Positions 35,785-44,117 of a stretch of 64,000 nucleotides of DNA are shown one piece after another. The stretch is from Halovivax limisalsi (GTDB lineage Archaea; Halobacteriota; Halobacteria; Halobacteriales; Natrialbaceae). The stretch lies in NCBI RefSeq assembly GCF_023093535.1, contig NZ_CP095757.1, forward strand, positions 372,001-436,000, written 5' to 3'. A program made the position numbers and the translations under genes. Below the pieces are notes generated by a model. That model did no database searches. It was not told where the DNA came from and worked only from the letters and a program-made list of their open reading frames with translations. How positions within the stretch are numbered: the stretch's first letter is position 1; every line of letters begins with the position of its first letter.

Positions 35785-36906
35785 ATGACAAAGCTACGAG
35801 TCGAAAACCTGACGAAGAAGTACGGCGCCCTCGTCGCCGTGAGCGACGTCGACTTCACGCTCGAGGAGGGGAAGTTACAGACGCTGCTCGGCCCGAGCGG
35901 GTGCGGCAAGACGACGCTCCTGAAGTGCATCGCGGGGCTCGAGGATCCCACGTCCGGGAAAATTTGGCTCGACGGGGAACTGGTGTGTGACGCCGACAAC
36001 GGGATGACGGTTCCGACCCGGAAGCGAAACATCGGCATGGTGTTTCAGTCGTACGCCGTGTGGCCGCACATGACCGTCAAGCAGAACGTCCGCTATCCGC
36101 TGAAAAAGCAAAACTGGGGGACGAAAGACGAACAGCAGGAGCGGGTTCGCTACCTCCTCGACGTGGTCGGCCTGGGAGCGGAGGGCGACAAACTCGCGAC
36201 GAACCTCAGCGGCGGTCAACAGCAGCGCGTCGCCATCGCGCGAGCGCTGGCCCCAGAGCCCGAGATACTGCTCTTCGACGAGCCGCTGTCCAATCTCGAC
36301 GCGAAACTCCGCCGGGAGATGCGAAGCGAGATCAAGGCCATTCAGAAGGAGTTCGAGGTCACGGTCCTGTACGTCACCCACTCCCAGGACGAAGCGATGT
36401 ACCTCTCGGATACGATCTCGATCCTCCGGGACGGCGAATTCGTCGAGCACGGGTCCCCACAGGACCTGTACGCCAGCCCGGAAACCCACTTTGCAATGCA
36501 GTTCATGGGGCAGTGTAACTCGATCGACGGCACGGTGTCGACCGTCGACGAGATGCGGATAGCGACGCCGATCGGCGACATTCGCTCCGACGATCACTCG
36601 GCCGGCGTCTCCCCCGGCGACGAGGTGTCCGTCTGTTTCCGACCCAAACACTGCCAGATCGACGACCCCTCGTCGTCGGCGGCCGACGCGAACGTCTTCT
36701 CCGGACCGATTACCGCCAGATCCCTCACGCAGGACTTCACCGAGTACGAGGTCGAGATCGAGGGCCGGTCGATCCTGGTCCGGACCGCCGACCCCCTCTC
36801 GATAACCGAGGGAGACGACGTCACGGTGTCCGTTCCGACGTCGAAAACGCGCGTCTTCGCGACCGGCGACGCCGAACAGATGCGGGCGCAGGTCGTCGAA
36901 CACTGA
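35785..36906 (+). CDS. ABC transporter ATPase (FbpC/PotA-like)
   Basis: The 373-residue protein has Walker A GPSGCGKTT, Q-loop MVFQSYAVWPHMT, signature LSGGQQQRVAIARA, Walker B ILLFDEPLSNLDA and a C-terminal TOBE-type regulatory domain (about 250-373). It energises an importer from the cytoplasmic side. Its group pairs with FbpB-like permeases, so the operon at 28940-31744, which lacks an ATPase, is the likely partner although it is 4 kb away and on the other strand. A strong ribosome-binding site (GGAGGAGG) precedes the ATG, so this transcript has a leader; a TATA-like ACTATATGC lies near 35669. Confidence 0.88.
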   Translation: MTKLRVENLTKKYGALVAVSDVDFTLEEGKLQTLLGPSGCGKTTLLKCIAGLEDPTSGKIWLDGELVCDADNGMTVPTRKRNIGMVFQSYAVWPHMTVKQNVRYPLKKQNWGTKDEQQERVRYLLDVVGLGAEGDKLATNLSGGQQQRVAIARALAPEPEILLFDEPLSNLDAKLRREMRSEIKAIQKEFEVTVLYVTHSQDEAMYLSDTISILRDGEFVEHGSPQDLYASPETHFAMQFMGQCNSIDGTVSTVDEMRIATPIGDIRSDDHSAGVSPGDEVSVCFRPKHCQIDDPSSSAADANVFSGPITARSLTQDFTEYEVEIEGRSILVRTADPLSITEGDDVTVSVPTSKTRVFATGDAEQMRAQVVEH

Positions 36907-36961
36907 GTCGCTCGCTCCTCGGACCACAAAGTACAAGCTTTTCGTGGCGGATGGTGACGAT

Positions 36962-37681
36962 ATGCACGGCTGGAAGGCCCGGATCGGCGTTATCACGACC
37001 TCCGTCAACACGGTGGTGGAACCGGAGTTCCACGAACTCGCGCCCGACGGAGTGACGATCGCGACCTCGCGACTCCGACACGGCGGGAAGACGAGCGAGG
37101 AGAACACGAATTCGATGAACGAGGACGTGAACCGCTGCGCCGAGTTGCTCGCGACGGCGAACCCGGACGCCGTCCTCTACGGCGTCACGGCGGGCAGTTT
37201 CCTCAACGGCCGGGAGTACGAGGAGGAGATGTCGGAGACCATCACGGACATCGCCGGAGCCCCGGCGATCACCGCGTCGTCGTCGATTCGACGCGCGCTG
37301 GAGACCCTCGGCGCGGAGCGCGTGTCGGTCGCGACCCCGTACATCCCGAAGTTCGACGATCGGCTCGAATCCTACCTTCGGGAGTTCGGCTACACGGTGG
37401 CGGCGATGGACGGCCACACGATCGAGGAGGGGTTCGAGATCGCCGCCGTCCACCCGGAGGCGATCTACCGCGCCGTGAAACGCGCCGATCGGCCAGAGGC
37501 CGACGCCGTCGTCATCAGCGGAACGAACTACCGGACGATGGAAGTCATCGAGGATCTCGAAGCCGACCTCGGAAAGCCGGTGGTCTCCGCCAACACCGCG
37601 TCCCTGTGGGACGTCCTCACGACGGTCGGGGTCGACCCGGCGACCGTGTCGTGCGGCGAACTCTTCGAACGAGCGGACTGA
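36962..37681 (+). CDS. Asp/Glu racemase-superfamily protein (maleate isomerase/arylmalonate decarboxylase-like) without active-site Cys
   Basis: The 239-residue protein has the two-lobed fold of maleate cis-trans isomerase, arylmalonate decarboxylase and Asp/Glu/hydantoin racemases. The two loops that normally hold catalytic cysteines read GVTAGSF (Val75 at the first position) and ISGTNYRT (Gly187 at the second). Thus both cysteines are missing; only Cys59 and Cys231 exist, outside the motifs. Anion-binding residues around the loops (TAGS, GTNYRT, SANTA) remain. Cofactor-free proton transfer by Cys is unlikely; ligand binding or other chemistry is possible. It follows the ABC ATPase by 55 bp. 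The start at 36962 was preferred to 36944 because it directly precedes the conserved core. Confidence 0.75.
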   Translation: MHGWKARIGVITTSVNTVVEPEFHELAPDGVTIATSRLRHGGKTSEENTNSMNEDVNRCAELLATANPDAVLYGVTAGSFLNGREYEEEMSETITDIAGAPAITASSSIRRALETLGAERVSVATPYIPKFDDRLESYLREFGYTVAAMDGHTIEEGFEIAAVHPEAIYRAVKRADRPEADAVVISGTNYRTMEVIEDLEADLGKPVVSANTASLWDVLTTVGVDPATVSCGELFERAD

Positions 37682-37783
37682 GAATCGATCGGTGCGGTTT
37701 TGGCCCGATCGGCTCCGCGAAATGGCACTCGATCGGCGGTGAAACGGCCCCGGCGACCCGAACGACGGCGCCCGGACCATAGG

Positions 37784-37789
37784 TTTAAG
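37784..37789 (+). promoter_or_regulatory. TATA box of the amidase gene
   Basis: TTTAAG centred about 28 nt before the ATG at 37815 supports that ATG over the in-frame one at 37794, which would lie upstream of the transcript start. Confidence 0.6.
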
Positions 37790-37814
37790 ACGAATGCAAG
37801 GAGAGTGCGAACAG

Positions 37815-38909
37815 ATGACACAGACGAGCTTCCGGGCCGCAGCCGTACAGCCCAAGATGGAGACGGCCGACGTCACCGATCCCGACTCGGCCGAGGCGAC
37901 GATTCGGAGCAATCTCGACCGGTACATGGGGTACGTCGATTACATGTGTAACGGCGGCCACGGGCCGAAACTCATCGTGTTTCCCGAGTCCTGCCTGACG
38001 AACTTTCCACGGAACCGAACGCTCGAGGCCTACCGGAACGTCGCCGTCGAACTCCCCGGGTTCGTCACGGATATCGTGGGGGAGAAAGCCCGAGAGTACG
38101 ACACCCACATCGTCATGGCCACCTACGAGGTGGACCCGGACTGGCCCGAACAGGTGTTCAACACGGCCTTCATCGTCGGGCCGAGCGGCGACCTCATCCT
38201 GAAGTACCGCAAACTCAACGACGCGCAGGTCGGGCTCCCGATCTCCGCCAATCCGGGCGACTTCTACGAGGAGTACGTGGACTTCTACGACGGCGATCCC
38301 GAGGCGCTGTACCCGGTCGTCGATACGGAGATCGGAAAACTCGCCTGTATGACCTGCGCGGACGTCCGGTACGCCGAGGTCACGCGCTGTCTGGCCCTCC
38401 AGGGCGCCGAAATTATCTGTCACCCGACGGGCGAAGGCCGGGAGGTGCAGGATTACAAGGAGAGCTACAACGCCTGCAAGCAAGTCCGGGCGTTCGAGAA
38501 CCAGGTGTACCTGATCGCGTCGAATACCGGGCAGCTGCTCGGCGGCGAGCGCCCCGAGTTCCGCTTCCGGGGTAACTCGACGATCTACGGCCCGCAAGGC
38601 GAGACCATTTCCCAGGTCGAGGGCGCCGGCGAAAGTCTGGTGACGGGAACGGTCGAACTCGAAGCGCTGAGGGAGGAGCGCGCCGGACGGATCGGGTGGA
38701 ACGTCCCGGCGACCTCGCGGTACCGGACCTACACGTCGATCATGGAGGAGAAGGAGGTCTGGCCGACCGACGCCTTCGCGGACGAACCGATTCGGTCGCC
38801 CGCGGATATCCGGGAGGTCCAGGAAGAAGCGCTGGAGAACGCCTACGAGACGGGCGTCTTTACCCGGCCGGAATCGGATTCGGGACCGACCGACGAGCAG
38901 CCGCGCTAG
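37815..38909 (+). CDS. Carbon-nitrogen hydrolase (aliphatic amidase-like)
   Basis: The 364-residue protein is a nitrilase-superfamily enzyme with a complete triad: Glu58 (VFPESCLTNFP), Lys133 (ILKYRKLND) and Cys181 (CMTCADVRYAE). Length and the region around the Cys place it near aliphatic and formamide amidases rather than true nitrilases. It hydrolyses a C-N bond in an amide, releasing ammonia. It has its own leaderless promoter. The related but inactive-looking protein at 33065 lies 3.7 kb upstream in the same direction, suggesting an active/degenerate pair. Confidence 0.88.
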   Translation: MTQTSFRAAAVQPKMETADVTDPDSAEATIRSNLDRYMGYVDYMCNGGHGPKLIVFPESCLTNFPRNRTLEAYRNVAVELPGFVTDIVGEKAREYDTHIVMATYEVDPDWPEQVFNTAFIVGPSGDLILKYRKLNDAQVGLPISANPGDFYEEYVDFYDGDPEALYPVVDTEIGKLACMTCADVRYAEVTRCLALQGAEIICHPTGEGREVQDYKESYNACKQVRAFENQVYLIASNTGQLLGGERPEFRFRGNSTIYGPQGETISQVEGAGESLVTGTVELEALREERAGRIGWNVPATSRYRTYTSIMEEKEVWPTDAFADEPIRSPADIREVQEEALENAYETGVFTRPESDSGPTDEQPR

Positions 38910-39081
38910 GTGTCCCGGCTACCGCCCTGACACGGCGAACGGCGCGGTGGAGCGATCGGCCGAACGGAGCGGTGACGACGTATCCATGTGCTAGAACGGA
39001 TCCGGGGTGTCCTACGGCCGCGCCGTCCACACCGCGGCCCAATATCTTGCTGATACCGAAACGCCTATCCGACCGTGCGCG

Positions 39082-39771
39082 ATGAAGTCAGACATGTCTG
39101 TCGTGGATGAAGAGGTATCAGCATTCGTCGAGAATATGACCTCGACGTACAACCAGAAGATGACGACGGCCGTCCGCGAGAACTTCACCGACGACTACTT
39201 CGATAGTCTCGGCGGGCCCGAGGCGGTGATGAAAAAGCAGTTTCCCGCCCAGGCCTGGCGGGAGTTCTACAACGGAACGCTGCCGCCCGCCCGGCAGATG
39301 ACGCAGGTGTACGAACTGGGCGAACCGTACGGCCGGGACCGGGACATCATCGTCGGACTCGGGAAACAGCTCAGCGACGAGGTCAAACACGCCCGGATCC
39401 TGGCGAACCTGTCCGAGGAGCTGGGTACGTCCTGCGACCTGGCGACCTGGGAGGGCGAGAACTACGACAAGTTCGTGAGCAAGTGCCGGACGACGACCGA
39501 GTGGGACGAGCCCCACCACATCGCCGCCGGCTTGCAGTGTTCGACGGAGATCATCGCCGCGCGAACGCTCGAGCGGATCGGCGAGTACGTCGAGGACGAC
39601 TACCCCGATATCACCGCCAGTCTGCGAGACATCGCGGCCGACGAGGGCGACCACATTCACGTGGGGCGGCTGATCATGAAACGGTTCGCCTCGCCGGACG
39701 AACTCGACACGCTCGACGAGATCGCCGAACGAAAGTACGACGCGGCCGTGTCCGTGCTGGAAAGCCTCTAA
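39082..39771 (+). CDS. Ferritin-like diiron carboxylate protein
   Basis: The 229-residue helical protein has two E-x2-H motifs (Glu100-His103 in SDEVKHARILA; Glu188-His191 in ADEGDHIHVG), a third-helix Glu156 (CSTEIIAARTLERIG) and candidate first-helix Glu61 or Glu78. This is the ligand pattern of ferritin-like diiron proteins. No cofactor or transit sequence is seen. Possible roles are hydroxylation or N-oxygenation of a pathway compound; iron storage is less likely given the catabolic context. An upstream AATATC-like box near 39042 favours the ATG at 39082; 39094 is an alternative. A 75-residue protein gene follows after 2 bp. Confidence 0.72.
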   Translation: MKSDMSVVDEEVSAFVENMTSTYNQKMTTAVRENFTDDYFDSLGGPEAVMKKQFPAQAWREFYNGTLPPARQMTQVYELGEPYGRDRDIIVGLGKQLSDEVKHARILANLSEELGTSCDLATWEGENYDKFVSKCRTTTEWDEPHHIAAGLQCSTEIIAARTLERIGEYVEDDYPDITASLRDIAADEGDHIHVGRLIMKRFASPDELDTLDEIAERKYDAAVSVLESL

Positions 39772-39773
39772 CC

Positions 39774-40001
39774 ATGTCCGACACGATTCAACTGAACGAA
39801 GAGACGTCCGTCGAACTCTCCGGCTCCTCGGAGATCAACGCCGTTCACCTCGAGAGCCTCTCGTTTCTCCTCGACTTCGACATCGACGAGGACGACGACG
39901 TTACCAGCTGCGAGATCGACGTGTCGAAGCTCGTTCGCGTGATGACGTACTACTCGTCGATGGAGGAACGGCGCCACGATTGGCGCAGGATGCACGGATA
40001 A
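39774..40001 (+). CDS. Small acidic protein, companion of the diiron protein
   Basis: The 75-residue protein starts 2 bp after the diiron gene stop. It has a Glu/Asp-rich middle (FDIDEDDDVTSCEIDVSKL) and a basic-aromatic C-terminus (YYSSMEERRHDWRRMHG). No family was recognised. The tight spacing suggests a subunit, metallochaperone or effector protein for the diiron protein, as small effector proteins accompany several diiron oxygenases; this is inference. Confidence 0.62.
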   Translation: MSDTIQLNEETSVELSGSSEINAVHLESLSFLLDFDIDEDDDVTSCEIDVSKLVRVMTYYSSMEERRHDWRRMHG

Positions 40002-40431
40002 CGCTCGCTGCCTAATTTTCCGATTCCACGTTGCTGCTCCGCCCCGGGAATTTCGCTTCTCGACCGCTCACCTGTGTTAAACCAGTCGGCCGTACCGCGA
40101 TCGTTGCGATGCCAGCGGTAGGGACCGGACGCAGCCTGGTTGAACCGGGTGCCGACCGGGTCGTAACGTGCTGCGAGTTCCGTCGCGACGATGGGCGGTG
40201 CCGTGCGTATATTTCCGAACTCGTTTTGTGGCACGCAATTCTCGTTCGCGTGTTATAACGTACTTAGTTCGTTATTTCGTTTCCCGTATTACTTGATATC
40301 GCGAATTAACCAACCGTACTCGAATGGATTACAGGTGTACGGCCGTCACACTATGGTCCGACGATCGGGCGACGGCCCGATCCGGTCGGTCTCGGCCAAA
40401 TACATATGACCCGAGCGGTCCTACGGCCGAT
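40002..40431. other. Intergenic region with shared dyad
   Basis: The 430 bp hold no gene. The right half is AT-rich and contains site C of the shared dyad (40254-40276) and the TACATA box (40401-40406) of the regulator gene. Confidence 0.55.
40254..40276. promoter_or_regulatory. Shared 23-bp dyad, site C
   Basis: Outer arms TATAAC and GTTATT (one mismatch from the perfect dyad) and inner arms ACT and AGT surround a central T. It lies 155 bp before the Lrp-like regulator start, which would fit autoregulation. Confidence 0.55.
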
Positions 40432-40917
40432 ATGACCCACTCCCCCTCGGACGACCTGGACGAAATCGACCGCATCATTCTGAGCATCCTCTCCGACAAT
40501 CCGCGGACGCCGTACTCGGATATCGCGGCCGAGCTCGAGCGTCGCGGCCACAACATGAGTAGCGAGGGGACGCGCTACCGCGTCCAGAACCTCTTCGACG
40601 CGACGTCGACGTTCTACATGCTCAACCCCGAGAGCCACGACTGGCACGTCCTTCGCGTCTCCGTGTCCGTCGACGACTCGGTCGACGCCAAGGCGACCGT
40701 CACCGAAAAACTCCAGGATCGGCCGTTCTGGTTCATCAGTTCGGGCGTCGGTTCGTTCGATATCTACGCCGTGGCGCTGGCCAAAACCCTGGCCGAGGTC
40801 GACGAATACATCGGCGACGTTCGAAGCATCGAGGGGGTCGAGTCGCTCGACTTCTTCCTCGAGACTCACCGGACGACGGACATGGGGAACTACTTCCCGC
40901 TCGGCGAGGCGATCTGA
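40432..40917 (+). CDS. Lrp/AsnC-type transcriptional regulator
   Basis: The 161-residue protein has an N-terminal winged helix (LDEIDRIILSILSDNPRTPYSDI) and a C-terminal RAM-like effector domain (WFISSGVGSFDIYAVALAK, GVESLDFFLET). It is a paralogue of the regulator at 1902-2384, with closely similar sequence throughout. A TACATA box at 40401-40406 gives a leaderless start at 40432. It is adjacent to one of the three shared dyads and sits between two catabolic blocks, so it is the prime candidate for the island regulator. Confidence 0.88.
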   Translation: MTHSPSDDLDEIDRIILSILSDNPRTPYSDIAAELERRGHNMSSEGTRYRVQNLFDATSTFYMLNPESHDWHVLRVSVSVDDSVDAKATVTEKLQDRPFWFISSGVGSFDIYAVALAKTLAEVDEYIGDVRSIEGVESLDFFLETHRTTDMGNYFPLGEAI

Positions 40918-41001
40918 GCGGGTTCGGGCGGCCTCGTTCCAGACTTCGTCGCCCGGCGGGGACTCGGTCACCGGTCCTCGTCGCCGGAATCGAGGTCCGG
41001 T

Positions 41002-41718
41002 TCACCAGTCGTCGGCCGTATCCGCCACGTATTCGGTTTCCAGGGGGCCGTCGGTCCGGAAGAACGTGAGACAGCCGGTGCTGGTCGAGAACGGGCCGTG
41101 TGGGATGTCGGGCGGCCGCCAGAAGTACTTCCCCGCGGAGAAGTGGCCCTGGTCCGATTCCATCGTTCCCTGCACCTGGTAGGCCTCCTCGACGACCGGG
41201 TGGGATTCGAGCCGCGTCTCCCGCCAGTGGGCCAGGACGCCCAGCAGCCACGTCGAAGCGCCCGTCCGCGGATCCTGATAGAGACTCTTCCGAGCCGCGC
41301 CGGCGGGAAACCCCTCCGTCCGGGGCTGTTCCCACGACAGTTCGGCCGTTCGGGTGAGAACGGGCTCGGGTTCGGGGTGATCGTCGGCGTGCTGGATGGT
41401 CATGTACAGGACCCGCGCCCCGTCGGTCGTCTCGTAGGAGACGGGAACGTCGGCCGGCACGAACGCGTGGCCCGACCGATTCAGTCTCGTTCCATCGACG
41501 CGAAGGCCGCCGTCGACGACGAACAGCTCGGCGTCGTAGGTGGCCGCAGCTGGGGCCATCGTCGCCCCGGCCGGGATCGATATCAGTCGCGTCGATTCAC
41601 CCGTTTCGGGGTCTCGAGACAGCGTTTTTTGCGTCGTTCCCGCGGGAAAGACGTCCGATTCGTCCGCCGACCACGAGCGCGTGGTCGGATCCAGGAATTC
41701 TACGTGGTCTCGTGGCAT
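41002..41718 (-). CDS. Two-domain cupin protein
   Basis: The 238-residue protein contains two beta-barrel halves of cupin type. The first includes AELFVVDGGLRVDGTRLNRSG; the second includes SHPVVEEAYQVQGTME and a metal-site-like PPDIPHGPF near the end. It may be a dioxygenase, isomerase or sensor in catabolism; family members resemble DUF4437/ChrR-like cupins. It is the last gene of a minus-strand group with an alpha/beta hydrolase and an ABC importer. A related cupin at 48625 shares the FWRP..I.HGP pattern. The frame is open to 42903, but the start at 41718 fits the domain. Confidence 0.72.
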   Translation of the reverse strand: MPRDHVEFLDPTTRSWSADESDVFPAGTTQKTLSRDPETGESTRLISIPAGATMAPAAATYDAELFVVDGGLRVDGTRLNRSGHAFVPADVPVSYETTDGARVLYMTIQHADDHPEPEPVLTRTAELSWEQPRTEGFPAGAARKSLYQDPRTGASTWLLGVLAHWRETRLESHPVVEEAYQVQGTMESDQGHFSAGKYFWRPPDIPHGPFSTSTGCLTFFRTDGPLETEYVADTADDW

Positions 41719-41918
41719 GGGATTGGATTCGTGGGCTGGGAGTTGTGGCGTGGCATGTGGATGGGTCGTGACGGGAGCGGTGGTGAGCGAGATGGTGTGA
41801 TGGGTGACGGCATCGGTGGTGTGCGGCGGCACCGGACTCGACGGCAGCGGCGGGACGCGTCGGCAGGTGCGGCGCGGTGGCAGCAGGGCAAGCGGCGTCA
41901 ACGGCGGTGAACCGCGTC

Positions 41919-42731
41919 TCAGTAGCCGTGTTCGCGCAGGAACCGGCGTACCTCCGACGTCACCGAGTCGGGGTCGGCGACCGGTTCGAGCATCGCCCCG
42001 CCGACCTCGACGGTGTCCACGTCCGGATAGTCCTCTCGCGCCCGGCAAAACGCCTCCCAGAGCAGGTCGCCCTCGGCGGCCATCAGGAGCCGCGGGACCT
42101 CGATCTCGGCGAACAGGTCGGGGAAGTTCTGATCTCGCCCGACGCCGTGAGCCTGTTTGGCCCCGGTTCGGGAGTTCAGCGCGTCGAGCGCCATCCGGTG
42201 CTGGGTTTCGGCGTCGATGGGCTGTCCGTCGAACAGCTCCCAGTGGTGCAGCAGGTGGCGCCCGTCCGGTTCGACCGGCGGAACCGCCTCGTCGGGCGAC
42301 TCGCCGTAGGAATCTTCGAGGATCTCCTCGCGCTCCGCCCGGCTGAAGTACGGCGGGCCGATGAAACAGACCGTCTCGACCCGGTCGGCCTCGTTCACCG
42401 CGATCTCGACGCCGGTCCCGGCCCCGGTATGGTGACCGAGGACGTGGAACCGGTCGACGTCCAGGTTGTCGATCGCCTGCGTCAGGACGTCGGTGTAGTA
42501 ACTGAACGTCGTGACGTCGTCCGGTTCGTAGGACTGGCCGTAGCCGGGTATGTCGAACGCGATGACGTGATAGTCGTCTTCGAGGCCGCGGATGAGGTCC
42601 TCGAACATCAGTGACGACGAAGGATTCTGGTGGAAACAGAGCACCGGCGGGTCGCCGGCGTGTGACTCGCCCCCGTATCGGTAGTGAATCTGGCCCTCGT
42701 CGGTGTCGACGTACCCCTTTCTCACGCTCAT
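41919..42731 (-). CDS. Alpha/beta hydrolase with His at the nucleophile position
   Basis: The 270-residue protein has the alpha/beta hydrolase fold: oxyanion region LCFHQNPSSS, the strand-turn VIAFDIPGYGQS, and a nucleophile elbow reading LGHHTGAG with His101 where Ser, Cys or Asp is expected. No clear acid-His pair at the C-terminus was identified. It may be a noncanonical hydrolase or lyase acting on a pathway compound. The start at 42731 was preferred to 42815 because MSVRKGYVDTDEG opens the fold; a minus-strand GATATAAGG lies near 42766. It precedes the cupin gene on the same strand by 200 bp. Confidence 0.78.
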   Translation of the reverse strand: MSVRKGYVDTDEGQIHYRYGGESHAGDPPVLCFHQNPSSSLMFEDLIRGLEDDYHVIAFDIPGYGQSYEPDDVTTFSYYTDVLTQAIDNLDVDRFHVLGHHTGAGTGVEIAVNEADRVETVCFIGPPYFSRAEREEILEDSYGESPDEAVPPVEPDGRHLLHHWELFDGQPIDAETQHRMALDALNSRTGAKQAHGVGRDQNFPDLFAEIEVPRLLMAAEGDLLWEAFCRAREDYPDVDTVEVGGAMLEPVADPDSVTSEVRRFLREHGY

Positions 42732-42921
42732 AGTCTCGAACGGTCCAACGAGGTCGGCCCGGTTCCTTATATCTTGTGTAGAACTGGTTCTCGTCGGCCG
42801 ATTTTTCCGGTGCACCGGTCCGCACAGTGTGCAGCGCCGTTGCGACGAACAGAGTGAAATCGCAACGTCCGCCGATCAGAACGGCCCTGCGCCGGTTCGC
42901 CACTACGCCAGCCGCCGGCGA

Positions 42922-44010
42922 TCAGGCGATCCTGACGCCGGAGCTGGGGTCGTACAGTTGCACGTGGTCGGGCGCCAACTGCAAGCCGTAGGTGCCGCCG
43001 TTGCCCTCGAACTCGGCGTCGGTGACCGCGATCGTCTCGCCGACCGGCGTCTCGAAGAACGAGTGGGTGACGTCGCCGAGCGGTTCGTCGAGGTAGTGCT
43101 CGGCGGGAATGCCGCCGTCGCTGCCCACCGAGATGTGCTGGGGTCGAATACCGAGTTTGACCGGTTCGTCGACGTAGCCGTCCAGGGTGGCCGACGAGAT
43201 GGTCGTCTCGACCGTGGATCCGTCGTCGAGTTCGACCGAGATCGCCGACTCGCCGTCGACCGCGGTTCCCGCGAAGAACTGCGTGGTCGGCTGGCCGATG
43301 AACCCGGCCGAGAAGTCGCTCACCGGGTCGTTGTAGAGCGCCTTGGGTTCGTCGATCTGTTCGATCTCGCCCTCGTTCATCACCGCGACCCTGTCCGAGA
43401 GCGTCATCGCCTCCTCTTGGTCGTGCGTGACGTAGATGACGGGACAGCCGATGTTCTTGGTGATCCGCTGGATCACCGGGCGCAGTTCCCGCTTGAGTTT
43501 GGCGTCGAGATCGCTCATCGGCTCGTCGAAGAGGAAGACTTCCGGGTCGCGAACGAGCGATCGGCCGAGCGCGGCGCGCTGTTGCTGGCCGCCGGAGAGG
43601 TCGGCCGGGCTCTTGTCGAGCTGGTCCGAGATGTGCAGGCGTTCGGCCGCCTCTTTAGCCCGTTTTCGGCGTTCGTCCGCCGACACGCCGGAGATCTTGA
43701 GCCCGTACGCGATGTTTTCGGCCACCGTCATGTGCGGGTAGAGCGCGATATCCTGAAAGAGCAGCGCGACGTCGCGTTTCTGCGGCGCGAGATCAGTCAC
43801 GTCCCGATCGCCGAATCGGATCGTCCCGGCTGTCGGGAGTTCGAGCCCGGCGATGCAGCGCATCGTCGTCGTTTTGCCACAGCCGGAGGGTCCGACGAGC
43901 GAGACGAACTCGCCGTCCGCGACGTCGAGATCGATCTCGTCCACGGCGACAATCGTCCCGTCACCCGTCGTAAAATGTTTGGACATGTTCCGGACGCTAA
44001 TGTCGACCAT
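42922..44010 (-). CDS. ABC transporter ATPase (UgpC/MsmX type)
   Basis: The 362-residue protein has Walker A GPSGCGKTTTMR, Q-loop LLFQDIALYPHMTVAENIAY, signature LSGGQQQRAALGRS, Walker B VFLFDEPMSDLDA and a C-terminal OB/TOBE domain (LGIRPQHISV). It drives the importer whose permeases lie just upstream (44118-45913) with a 107-bp gap. The frame is open beyond 44010, but the ATG there opens MVDISVRNMSKHF, the normal family start. Substrates of this class are sugars, polyols or their derivatives. Confidence 0.9.
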   Translation of the reverse strand: MVDISVRNMSKHFTTGDGTIVAVDEIDLDVADGEFVSLVGPSGCGKTTTMRCIAGLELPTAGTIRFGDRDVTDLAPQKRDVALLFQDIALYPHMTVAENIAYGLKISGVSADERRKRAKEAAERLHISDQLDKSPADLSGGQQQRAALGRSLVRDPEVFLFDEPMSDLDAKLKRELRPVIQRITKNIGCPVIYVTHDQEEAMTLSDRVAVMNEGEIEQIDEPKALYNDPVSDFSAGFIGQPTTQFFAGTAVDGESAISVELDDGSTVETTISSATLDGYVDEPVKLGIRPQHISVGSDGGIPAEHYLDEPLGDVTHSFFETPVGETIAVTDAEFEGNGGTYGLQLAPDHVQLYDPSSGVRIA

Positions 44011-44117
44011 GGGAGATGCACGTGAGCACTGGACGATATATTTTTTGCATGGGCGGAAGCGATCGGCGGTGTTCGATCCGACGAGAATCGGTTCGGCGGG
44101 ATCGCGTCGACGGGCGA

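Noticed and set aside
35693-35788. 31-residue upstream frame ending in an ATGA overlap with the ABC ATPase gene
   Set aside because: The start lies about where, or before, the transcript from the TATA-like box near 35669 should begin, and the product is uninformative. It could be a leader peptide but cannot be supported.
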